NCBI GenBank assembly: GCA_005765155.1
Contig: VCCP01000002.1
Coordinates: 4,836,001-4,900,000, forward strand
Origin: Zelopaecilomyces penicillatus
Lineage: Eukaryota > Ascomycota > Sordariomycetes > Hypocreales > Pseudodiploosporaceae
DNA length: 64,000 nt
Reading direction: 5' to 3'
Made by a program: the position numbers and the translations under genes. The first letter of the stretch is position 1. Each line of letters starts with the position of its first letter. Shown one piece after another: positions 54,424 through 64,000 of the stretch. The notes below the pieces were generated by a model. It saw only the letters and a list, made by a program, of their open reading frames with translations, was not told the origin of the DNA and did not search any database.

Positions 54424-55889
54424 TTATTTCATGTTCTTCAGGAGATACTTGACGGCCGCAAAGGACTCCTGTCCTGTGGGGAGGATCTGCTCTGCTGGGA
54501 GCACGAAGCCGTATCGGCCAGTATCACGCAGCTCAAGAGTAAAGCTGTAGTCGGCCTTGACCACGTCGAATACATAGTCAACACTGCTACCAGTAGCCTG
54601 GTAGATGGTGTCACAGATGGGGCCGTAGCGGAATGCTGTGCCGTGGACGGCGCGAAGGGCATCGGTAGCTCCCTTGGCAAGGGACTGTATCTCATTGTTG
54701 TTGGGGGCAACAGCATCACAAGAGTAACCATAGGCTACGGGGGAAAAAAAAGTTAACTTGTAGGCACAAAAAGCGAAAGATAGAGGAGACTCACGAGTCA
54801 GGAAGAGTTGAGAGTAGGAGTGCCAGTCAATGAATAGCTTGAGGCCCTGTGCAGCCTTTGTCTTTGCCAAGAAGTCGGCCAGAGCCTTGGTTTCCGGCGC
54901 ATCAGCAGGAGAGACACCCTTAAAGTCCTCAGCACAGGGGTTGGTGGAAGCGCCTCCTCGAACGTCCCACTTGTAATTCCAGTTGCGGTTGATGTCGTGA
55001 CCAAGACATGAGCTGCCAGCAGTGGTCTGGCGGTTCTTACGCCACATGCGGTTGGTGGTCTGAGTATAGATGAAACCTAGAGTCCAAGTGTCAGCACAAC
55101 TGTGGGCTTTTGTCGAAAGGAGCTGCTGTTCCTCATTTTTGAACACATACCATCAGGGTTGACCACGGGGAAGAAGATAAAGTCGTACTTGTCGACGAAT
55201 CCCTTGATTTCCGCGTCGGTAGCGTACTTGCTCAGGAGCTGGTAGGCAAAGTACTCAACCGTGATGCCGGTAATCCACTCTCTGGCGTGGACGTTTCCGT
55301 GGAACACGATAGCAGGCTTCTTTCCCTTGCCAGAGCTACCCCAGAAATGGATGCCGGTAATGGCATTGCCACCCAGCGAATTGCCAGAGGTGACGATTTG
55401 GGAGTTGGCAGAGTACTGTGACTGCAACTCGTTGAGGAAAGTAAGATGGTCCTTGTAAGGATGGTAGGCTTTGAACCAGGTCTCGTCTGCCTGGATGCTG
55501 ACTGTGTAGGCTTTATGTTAGGACTTTCTACATGGGGCTGCGGGCCAGAAAATGAACATACCATCGTCAAAGGCCTGGATGGAGGAGGTCTCGTTGGCAA
55601 TGGCGGCGCCGAGGTTCTCGTGCATGACGGTTGTCTCTAGACCCTTGGTCGCCTTGGTGAAGGCGTCGAGCTGCGCGGGCTGGACCACAATGTCGGCAAA
55701 GACACCGGCCTTCTTGGCGGCCTTCCATGTCTGGAGGTTGAGTTTCTCCACAATCTGGTTGACGCGGTCGACATTGTTACCGACAGCTACACGGAACACC
55801 TTGTGGCCTTCGTATGACACAGGTTGGAGTGGGAGCACAGCTGCCGAAGCAGTGGCCAGGAATGTCGACAGGAGAGAAAGAGACTTCAT
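54424..55889 (-). CDS. Secreted zinc carboxypeptidase A (M14A)
   Basis: Four exons on the minus strand (55889-55562, 55510-55151, 55076-54795, 54734-54424) give 426 residues. A signal peptide (SLLSTFLATASAAVLP) is followed by the inhibitory propeptide of M14A enzymes (about 20-110), then the mature catalytic domain. Zinc ligands His and Glu lie in FHGNVHAREWI, and the third His in LFIDWHSYSQLFLT. Substrate-binding Arg lies in DINRNWNYKWD, and the catalytic Glu in FTLELRDTGRYGF. It removes C-terminal amino acids from peptides outside the cell after propeptide removal. The closest known relatives in insect-pathogenic fungi help digest host protein. Start at 55889 is supported by the signal; an in-frame ATG lies five codons upstream. 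Confidence 0.95.
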
Positions 55890-57893
55890 CGTGTGCGGAT
55901 ACAAGAGTGATCCAATTCCAGAGAGACAGAGACTGGGACATCGTTGCTGCAGAGGAGCTGCGTGGTCGTCATATATACCAGCTTCCAGTCCCCAGACTCC
56001 TCATCTATTGTTCGTTGCCTTGCTGTGCGAAGGGCTGTTGGTATCATGGAAACTGGAGACTAGAACAAGGAATCCATGGAATAGTCGTCTCTTCAACGAG
56101 CGCTAAGGCCAGAGTAGAAGGTCTGGGGAACTGCTGCAAACGGAACCTTCCCCTTTGGCCCAAATCCTGTGATCATCCCCGGAAGGCGCCACTGTGACGC
56201 TGTAGTCTGGTTATAGCGGCTAGGAACTTCGAAATGCTGGCAGCTGGTGGCCAACCGTTCTCTTCTCCACCAGTAAACACCTGCCATCTGGGTGGAGGCA
56301 GTTGGAGCCGACGCGGGGGTGGAGAGGGGCGAAGGAGTGCTGTGAGCCTGATGGGGAATGGAGATGGGATATGAATGTAACTGAGATAAATAAGGTGGAA
56401 TTGATAAAATGATAAGGGATGATGACGGGCTACCTCCAGAGATGAGGGTTCCAGTGTTCTAGCAGTGCTTCCAGCGCTTTCAGTGGCTGCTCTACGTCAA
56501 GACAGCCCGGACCACAGGCCTAAGACAACCTATTCCATGCCTGACATCAATAACCGAGACCACATGCACATCTACCCATAAACCGCTAAAAAATCTTCAA
56601 CGGTAATTAGGGCACCAGACGGTATCTACAGCGGCCAGGGTCATCCATCCTGCAGGCTGCAGCCATAATTACAGCGTATACCATCCACTAACAATGCTGC
56701 TAGCACCACCTACCAACTAATACCAGCAAGATAACCACCAATCCGGCCTCTCCGCAGGCCCCCAGATCGTCCTCCTAGCACCACAAAACTGCCGAACACA
56801 GCTGTAGCCCCGATTTTGAGACGCGGACTGCCGAGCGGATCAAGGTCTTGTGGCCGGTGCGCCTCCCCACGACCTGCCAGAATCAGCATCAACAAGCGTC
56901 ACTGACGTCTTGGCTGGACGCGGGGACTTTTGTCAGCCACTTGGGCTATTCCCTACTCGGTACTCTATCTGAAAATTATAGGCATGATTCTATAAAAAGC
57001 AGCCTCGGCCCCAAACCTTATCGATGGCATCATCTACCTCTTTTGACTGGCTGATCTACGCGTCTCCTTGTGTCTAAGTGGTCGAAGGGCGGGGGGGAGC
57101 TAACAAACAAGCCTAGAGCAGGCGAATGGATGGCTTTCGTATTTTTGTTTGCGAGCTTCTTCATCTTGACTTGCGTAGGGTAGCTATCTATTGACCGTAT
57201 AGGCAGTTGATTTGACTAGTGCTCTTTCAAGCGATGATGGAATGTTGGCAAATAGCAACACTAATTAAAGGCATAACAAGCACCTTCTCTGTACCGCTAA
57301 TGAATTGCATGGCAAACATCTTCTTATGCAAAACAGATTGATAAGCAGTCAATGCATGTAGCTCGTGTTTGTGTGGCGTGGTTATTTTTCAAAGGCCCTC
57401 CAATAGGTGGGCATTTGTTCATCATTGATGCTACTGTTGACGCCATACTCGATCTTGTTTCTAGCTTCCTATCTGGAAACATAAGACCCGCGATGTGGTG
57501 GTGGTGTCGTGTGGGGTAATGATTAAGAAGCATAGGTGCATACATGAGCAACTGAACTGTGTGTGGGTGTGTTTGTGGTTTGCATATGTGAGAGGAAGAG
57601 AATGATCCTCGGTTGAGTATGGACAAGTAATTTAGCCACTTTGTGAGTCAGATTTTTACGCCACTCTATCTAGCAAATGATATATATATATATCTGAAAC
57701 CGTGAATTATAGGAATCCAGCAGTTCTCCATTGAAATGCATGAGTGAGGGTTGTATGCATGCCTCATGCCTTGGCTTGATCGAGTCTGAAAATATCATGT
57801 TGAATAACGAACCTACCATGGGCCGGTACTAGAATAAAGAAACGGTTAAATAGTAGGAGTTTATCATATTTGTCTTCAAGCTAGACCAGCTAG
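55890..57893. other. Intergenic region
   Basis: 2.0 kb without a gene. There is a short (TA)n run near 57680-57694. Open frames at 55550-56200 mainly shadow the carboxypeptidase and its promoter. Confidence 0.55.
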
Positions 57894-58480
57894 TTAGTAT
57901 AACATTCTGGTGGCGCGAGCCACCAAATCTTTCGCGTGCTGCCTTTTCGTTATATCATCGGATTCTAGAGTGACAGCTGCCAGCAGTGGGGGTGATTCTG
58001 GTGATTCGGGGGTAGTCCACTGGATGGGGCCACCATGGGGGAAGCCAGCATCCAACTCATTGACTGCATTCGCATCAACATCACGGTTCCAACCAGCATG
58101 GCCTTGGACATTGACGTTTAGCCAATCATCATTGCTGTAGTAGAACCAATTATTCTGGCAGCGCGATACGAGTTGGTTAATGGAGGAGAGCAAAGCGGAG
58201 ACGGAAACACGACGCATGCCTTTGGCATTCATTTGGACCTTGCAATTACCCCTCATATAGTCTCAAGTGACAGGGGCACCAGGACCTCTGTGCCACCGGG
58301 TGTGATGAGAAACTTGGTCGCAATCGCAGTTACAGCCACGAGGCAATTCTCATGGAAGACTGCGCTCTTCTCCAACCAGCAGCCATAATAGATCTGAGCT
58401 TGGATGGGTTGAACTACGGCAAGAAGGGCAGCCACAAAGGCTAGAGTTAAGTATTTTTTTTCCTTTAGCACAGCAGTGAT
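57894..58480 (-). pseudogene. Broken, truncated paralogue of the secreted protein at 59852-60856
   Basis: On the minus strand two adjoining frames (58480-58253 and 58252-57894) together match the first half of the protein encoded at 59852-60856. Shared landmarks are YGCW-EKS, a C-x3-F/V Cys element, a GNC/GSC element, SALLSSINQLVSRCQN versus TGALLSSFDQLAARCQN, and VNVQGHAGWNRD versus VNANIQGHAGWKRD. Three defects are seen: no ATG precedes the signal-like helix (LTLAFVAALLAVVQPIQA), a frameshift at about 58250 ends the first frame at TGA, and the C-terminal half is absent (the frame stops at 57894). It is in inverted orientation to the intact copy. Treat it as a relic. Confidence 0.75.
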
Positions 58481-58608
58481 GGCAAGAGTAATGTGATGAC
58501 AGTTTTTGGAAGATGCCTTGCTTGTTAGCCCACCTGACACCCGACATAACGCTCTCGGCAGTTGGTTTTGAGTGAGATCCCACTTTGACCATTCTATTAG
58601 GCAGAATC

Positions 58609-59005
58609 AGCTTCAAGCTAGCAGACTTGAAGCCGGTTTAGCGCATTAATTCGGCCGGTTTGCCCGCAGTAATCCCGATAACTTTGAGCCAATAATATAA
58701 TTAAAGTTCCTGCTCTAGAACATCTACCATAGCTATCTTTGCATCTGTTATGGCGAGTGAGTCAAGGCACCCTATATAGAGTCGCACCCTATATACAACC
58801 ACAATTTTATACCAAAATATATAAAAACCCTACATTTAAATAAAGCTATAGTATGCTGGAAAATACAGATAAAATAATATAAAAGATAAATCCACCTTGT
58901 GCAAACACAAGCTTATACTCCTACATATTCAAGAACTAGACATATAAGAACCTACATTAAGAGTAACGGCGGTGAGTTCGAGTCTGTTCTATAATTTCTT
59001 CAGAT
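58609..59005. repeat. Decayed repeat, copy 1
   Basis: It shares with copy 2, in the same order, a GCTTCAAGCTA/GCTTCGAGCTA head, a 75-base block around CTCTAGAAC (58683-58759) and a block around AAGAACTAGA (58931-59004). It carries about 170 extra AT-rich bases between the two blocks, with GCACCCTATATA twice. Copy differences are largely transitions, as RIP would produce. Confidence 0.65.
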
Positions 59006-59007
59006 GT

Positions 59008-59303
59008 GGCTTCGAGCTAACAGGCTCAATTTGAAGCCCGCATAGCGCTTTGATCCAGCCGCCATGATGCTACAATCAGGCCACAGCTCTCATTATCAGA
59101 TGGGAAGTTTGCATGCAGTAGTTTTTTCTCATAATATTTGAGCTTATAATATAATCAAAGTCCCAGCTCTAGAACGTCTGTTACTGTAGCTGTCTTAGCA
59201 TCTACTATAGCTAGTCTCTTTTTTATCTTAAGAACTAGATATACAATAACCTGTATCAAGAGTGAAGGCAGTGGATTCGAGTTCTCCTGTAATATTTTTT
59301 TAG
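59008..59303. repeat. Decayed repeat, copy 2
   Basis: Second tandem copy. It matches copy 1 at its head (59010 on), at 59137-59217 and at 59230-59303. It lacks the central AT-rich insert. Its GGATTCGAGTTCTC stretch (copy 1: GAGTTCGAGTCTGT) resembles a polymerase III B box, so a tRNA-derived SINE ancestry is possible but unproven. Confidence 0.6.
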
Positions 59304-59851
59304 ACGCCTGCTCCATGATGGAGGTAAGTCGTTGGACTGTACAGACTAATCTTATTTGAGCATTGCTATTCTCAGCGCTAACAACTGTGGCGCCCGTAAC
59401 GCCTGTGACACTTTTGTCAGACGCCAACTTGGGAATATACCCTATTTCTAGAATGGACATAGTATGTAATATAAATGTTGTCATTACCAACAGACCCTTT
59501 TACAACCCACTTCGTCGGGCTCTCCCATCTTAGCTACCTAATATGCAATACCACGGGCAACCCACACGAGCCGCATTTTGGCTGAGGAATAGCTTCGACA
59601 GCATGCAAGCTATGTCTTGTCTGACGATTACTGGGTAATTCATCAGCGCTCACGGTATTAAAGAAAAAATTTGCGCTACTTATTACTTCTACATTTGGTT
59701 ACAGGATGTGTTACAAATAGAAAGTATCAAGCAAAATAATATAAATCGAAGTATATAAGGTGATGCGTATCCTCTTGTTCCCCATCACTCTTCAAAATCA
59801 AACAACCATCGTCAGATTCAACCACTACCCTAAGCATAATTCTTGTTGACA

Positions 59852-60856
59852 ATGCGTCTATCTACCACGGCCTTGGCCGTTACAATGGCTAGCTTTCAAA
59901 TGGCCGAAGCTGTAACTCACTATGGCTGCTGGTCGGAAAAGAGCTCTCTATTCCGTAAGGACTGTGTTGTTGCATTTACCTCGCTGGTTATGTTTGGTCA
60001 TACGGTGACCGATTCCGACAAGGTTCAACTACCCCGGGCTATTATCGAGTCAACATATGGTAGTTGCAAGGCTCAAATTACGTCCACGAATGGGGGCTCG
60101 GTATCTACAGGGGCCTTGCTTTCCTCCTTCGACCAGCTTGCAGCGCGTTGCCAGAATGGCTATTTCTTCTACGACAGTGGATGGGTGAATGCCAACATTC
60201 AAGGGCATGCAGGATGGAAGCGTGATGAAAGCAACGAAAATGTTACCATTATCGATCTCCCAGAGAATGTTCAACTCCCAACAGGCGCCAAATATGAGTG
60301 GGAGACACCCAAATCCCCGGTGCAGGGTTCTATCGAAGTCGACTCTGCTCCAGAATCGCACGTTGAGAGAGGGCATGTTAAATCTCTCTCACGTCGTGCA
60401 AAGCCTGTGGGACAAAGGCTTTGGTCCGCCAGCGCTGGCAGAAATGCCTACGAACTCTACCGGGGCACGTTTGCTAAACTTGCAGGCATGACCTATTACA
60501 ATGTCATGACGCAGCGGGTGGAGGATGCAGCCAAGGACTTGATTGACAGAGCCGTTACCAATAGGGGCTCTACCGTATTGAGGGTTGGCGTTGATCAGCA
60601 GGAGGGGGCAACGGCTCGTGTTTTGACTCTGGCTATGCAGCTTGCTGGTGGCTTCAATAGCTGGCAGGAACTGTTTAATTCGATGGGCGACGGTGGTGAT
60701 ATGGTTACTGATATGATAGCTGTATCTTGCGCCGACGTGATAGGATACCATTTAACTGGCGCATCCTATAACCTTTATAACCATCGAGGCGACGTCGTAC
60801 TTTCATTCATTCTGAACGGTGTGGGTGGAACGGGGTCTGCACTCCCTAGCAGTTAG
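59852..60856 (+). CDS. Secreted protein of unknown function, possibly two-part
   Basis: One exon, 334 residues from the ATG at 59852. A signal peptide (TALAVTMASFQMAEA) is followed by a domain of about 110 residues with four Cys (YGCW, KDC, GSC and ARC) that could form two disulfides. Then come a hydrophilic linker with a dibasic LSRRAK site (about residue 180) and a second domain of about 150 residues with one Cys. Signal, Cys-paired domain, dibasic site and second domain is a layout used by secreted proteins cut by Kex2, including some killer-toxin-like precursors. No sequence family is recognised, so no function is assigned. The N-terminal half is duplicated, and broken, at 57894-58480. 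Confidence 0.75.
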   Translation: MRLSTTALAVTMASFQMAEAVTHYGCWSEKSSLFRKDCVVAFTSLVMFGHTVTDSDKVQLPRAIIESTYGSCKAQITSTNGGSVSTGALLSSFDQLAARCQNGYFFYDSGWVNANIQGHAGWKRDESNENVTIIDLPENVQLPTGAKYEWETPKSPVQGSIEVDSAPESHVERGHVKSLSRRAKPVGQRLWSASAGRNAYELYRGTFAKLAGMTYYNVMTQRVEDAAKDLIDRAVTNRGSTVLRVGVDQQEGATARVLTLAMQLAGGFNSWQELFNSMGDGGDMVTDMIAVSCADVIGYHLTGASYNLYNHRGDVVLSFILNGVGGTGSALPSS

Positions 60857-63800
60857 ACAAGAGATTCCAAGAGAGGGGTAGGTAGCTGTTGAATCAAGAA
60901 GTTTGAGAACATCTTTTTTTTCCAACGATTTTTTTTATTTTTGTTAAAAGTGGCGTGGCGGCGTGTTAAAACGCTGTTTGAGTAATACAGTAGTTGTGTA
61001 AATGGCCATGTCTAAGCAGCCTCATCACCCAAAAGTATGGCGACCGGTGAATTCCCAAGGGATAGGCCGGGCGTGCGGGTTTATGTTGGTAGATGAATTA
61101 GGGCGTTCCTGCGCAATGCGTGTCACGTTGGTGATGAATTCGCAGAGAATCGTAACCAGGTATCAGACACCGTCTGCACTTCGACCAACGCACCACGCCT
61201 CGCATCCCCGCTGAATTCACGGCTTCAAGTCGGCAGTTATTTCTGTGTGTTCTTCAAAGCTACACAAGACACGTGATACGTAGCCCAACATACCTAGACT
61301 TGGCTTTGTGGAAGGGAAATTCGGCTATTCAATCTGTTCTTGACCCTGTGATGATTACCAATCAGGTAATCTTGAATTGTACGTCAAAGCTTCAACAAAC
61401 TCACGGACCCGTCCGTCAGTCCTGTCAGTGTCTCCGTCGCAAGTGATAAGAGGAGAGTGTATCGTGCAATTGGTGATACACCATATCCACGGGGCTGTGC
61501 ATTGAAGCCCTGGCGGCTGCATATGTATGTAGATTCAGTGTCTCGGCGTGCCCATCGGCGTGTTGAGGTCATGACTAAGGGCCTCCATACCCTATCAAGC
61601 TCATATTACGTGCCAACACGACTTTGCTTGACTCGTCAACTTGAAGGTGTAATAACAACATTTCATAGGCCATAGCCCATAGCCCATAGCCCACATCCAT
61701 ATAGGTGGGTACCTAGCAGATATACCTCGGGCGCATAAAGATGGGATGCAATGCACATCTCTTTGGTGAATGAAGCTAATACAAGTCTTGGGAGTGACTT
61801 GTCGCGCATCTCCCAGCATAAAAGAGAAAATACACACTATCCACAGATCCACGTGTTCGGCCCTCCCGCCGCTAATTACTTCAAAACGTACGTGCCCAAT
61901 GGACAGTTGCATGCCCGAGCATGTTACTTGGATGAAGAACTCGTTACTACACCGTTATTCTCCTCCAGTGTCTAGGTCGACGCCCTGGGCATTACGGAGT
62001 CTATGTCTGGAGTCGGGCAGCGACGGTCGCGTTTATTGATTCTTAAGTGACGGTATGTATAATATTGAACAAATACCCAGCGAATATGTCGAGACGCGCG
62101 GCCAAAAGCACAGAAGAAAACATGTGACGACATATCAACATGCATGTCCATCCAGGTACTTTGTAATACGGTGATGCCTTGATTCGTGTTGTTGCAGGGG
62201 TACTGCAATGAGCTGGAAAGAGCTCAAAGATTCATGGGCTTTGCTCATCTTGACGATTCCGTACTATACGTTAGGGCTATACACATAATAACTGTCCACG
62301 TTTGGCAGAACATTTATATTCCTATAATTAAGCTTTTGACGGGCTGGGCTTTGTTCTAGTTAGACGTGTGGAGCACGAGAGCGTGAATTAACCTTTCTCT
62401 ACTACTCGTATATCGTACGCAGCCACACACCTGCACATCGTACATCGTACCGACTACAGATTTATATTGTGAGAGATTCACAGAGATCCACAATCAAGCT
62501 GAGTTGGAAAAAGGCTTGGCAGGGGCAACGACACGGTGTTGTGGCTGCTGGTGGGCGGTTTAGCAATTGACGTGTGCAAGCGATCAGACGGTCCCCCGGA
62601 ACCTGGCTTGCTTGTATACGAGTGTACGTACACGGTACAATGCGTATTTGATAATCGCACCTCTTTTTTTTTTTTGGTCTGTTCAAAGTCCATCCATTCG
62701 TTTTTAAAGGCCTTTTTTGCATTGACGATGATGATTTACCCACAGATCGCTCGGTTAAATCCTCACGCGTCAGTCGACTTCCCTCAGCTCGTATGTATAC
62801 GAGCACAACTCGCTGGGGGGAAAGCGCATACACACAGACGCAGCCACGACAAGCAAAGCGTTTTGAACGCTACATATTGTACCTATGATATGAGGGGGGA
62901 AGTGAATGCTTTTCGTAGAAAAATTACCCTGCACTCTTTACGAAAAGGACGAGGGTATTCCGCTTCACATATGCACTTGGGAGATCCCTGCTAACCCCCC
63001 CCCCTTTGCCAATTCGTTACCCTTGGGAATCCCTGGCAGACTCTCTCTTGGAAGACAATGCATACCGACAGACATACCGACATATCTTACTTGTCTACCC
63101 CTTACTTCCCGCTGGTGCCCATCGCAATGAGCGCTCTTGCGGGGCCTCACAAGGCTCTCATCTCTTGCTAAACATGGAACTCTAAATCAACACTCCGTAA
63201 GCTTAAACAAGTACCTACAACATACACCTACAATGTAGAGAGAGCCCAGCCTCAAGGGCATGTGCCTGGTTTTCCTGGGCCTCTCAGCTAATACCTAGTC
63301 AGCATGATTGGTGCCAAGTCCCAGCCCTTGCTACGTATTCCGTCCGTTTTCCCCACCCCTTCCTTGGGGCCATGTCTCGCAATTCTGCGATACGAGGACA
63401 ACAAGCCCGCATCCGGTCTAGCTCCTCTTCTCGAAACAGCGTCGTCCTTTTTCTACACACTCTTTAATTATTGTACACACCTAAGGCTTCTGAGAACCCC
63501 ACTGGCTGCTGTGGGGAGGGAGCGCGCGCCGGCCAGGTGGGAGGTAGGGAAGGGATCAGCTTCGCCTCCATGCCAAGGGCGATAATTAGGTTGTCCTGAG
63601 GGTTTCCCGCCAAGATGACGCCGTCTAGCGCTTATTGAGCATGAGGAGCCGGCACTGTGACAGCCCTGTAAGCGAGTGGGATAATGCGGTACAGTATGTA
63701 TGCAGACAGAAGGCCGAATTGTTTGATTCAAAACGGATACAAGAACTTGCTTGCCGAGCGGCGTGCTTGGCAAAGGGGGGGAGAAGGAAAATCAATGAAA

Positions 63801-64000
63801 TAGACTGGGTTTCGCATCACCGATCCGCCTTTTCGATGTTGGATCTTCTTCTTTCGGCCCTCTGCCATATTTTTGCGCCCAATAACCAATAGACAGACCT
63901 TTTTGTTTTCTTTATGTGCGCATTTTAAGTCTCTTTCTTTTAGTGTTCCGAGGAACCAGCTATACTTTCATTCATTGCGCGTGGTAAATCGATGATATAC
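60857..64000. other. Gene-free right end
   Basis: 3.1 kb with no gene I can support. It contains a CATAGCC tandem tract at 61669-61692, a T run at 62664-62675 and a C run near 62995-63004. Open frames up to about 150 codons have no domain, and both strands carry overlapping ones. Confidence 0.55.

Larger units (their letters stand above)
58541..59851. other. AT-rich spacer with decayed repeats
   Basis: 1.3 kb between the relic and its intact paralogue. About half is taken by two tandem copies of one decayed repeat (58609-59005 and 59008-59303, listed separately). The last 300 bases look like an ordinary promoter for the gene at 59852. Confidence 0.6.

Noticed and set aside
62462..62994. Open frames of up to 152 codons near the right end
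   Set aside because: Both strands are open, interrupted by poly-T, and no recognisable protein feature is present.
1..64000. CRISPR arrays, bacterial operons, Shine-Dalgarno sites, plasmid origins
   Set aside because: The window is fungal nuclear DNA with spliceosomal introns; no spaced direct repeats of CRISPR form were seen.

Overview
This is nuclear DNA of a filamentous ascomycete (Pezizomycotina). Genes have short GT-AG introns of about 50-110 bases (one of 264), there are three binuclear-zinc (Zn2Cys6) regulators plus a relic of a fourth, a tRNA-Lys has the usual intron next to the anticodon, and families such as 2EXR, PTH11-like rhodopsin, UstYa (DUF3328) and fungal FRE-type ferric reductases are present. 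The secreted M14A carboxypeptidase and the general gene style suggest Hypocreales, perhaps Clavicipitaceae, but that placement is inference. I rebuilt spliced models by hand; every multi-exon model given keeps one open frame from ATG to stop.

Layout. 1-8.7 kb: a six-exon Zn2Cys6 regulator, then about 4 kb without genes. 8.7-13.4 kb: an aldehyde dehydrogenase, then the highlight, a two-gene RiPP locus of dikaritin/ustiloxin type. It has a 104-residue secreted precursor on the minus strand with six 14-residue repeats separated by Lys-Arg sites, and, divergently, a six-exon UstYa (DUF3328) enzyme with both HxxHC motifs. 13.9-23.2 kb: a probable sugar-acid utilisation group of GH88 unsaturated glucuronyl hydrolase, aldehyde dehydrogenase, sugar-porter MFS and Zn2Cys6 regulator. 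23-31 kb: a decayed zinc-cluster relic, an aldo-keto reductase, another Zn2Cys6 regulator and a 2EXR protein.

33-42.8 kb: secreted GH92 mannosidase, a P-loop sulfotransferase-like gene broken by one in-frame TAG, a metallo-beta-lactamase-fold hydrolase, tRNA-Lys(CTT), a cis-CaaD-like tautomerase and a seven-helix PTH11-like membrane protein. 42.8-46.2 kb has no genes but carries unstable simple repeats (35 C, 22 G, a 44-base GA tract). 46.2-55.9 kb: a secreted FAD-linked oxidase, a six-exon ferric reductase with a perfect SreA-type GATA site upstream, a membrane-anchored paraoxonase-like protein and a secreted M14A carboxypeptidase. 57.9-60.9 kb: an intact secreted protein of unknown function and, in inverted orientation, a broken truncated paralogue, separated by two tandem copies of an AT-rich decayed repeat. 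The last 3 kb hold no gene I can support.

How they may work together: precursor and UstYa are expected to make one secreted cyclic peptide family (Kex2 cutting, then oxidative cyclisation at Tyr). The 13.9-23.2 kb group would cut an unsaturated uronide, import sugar and oxidise an aldehyde under a local regulator. The other genes look independent.
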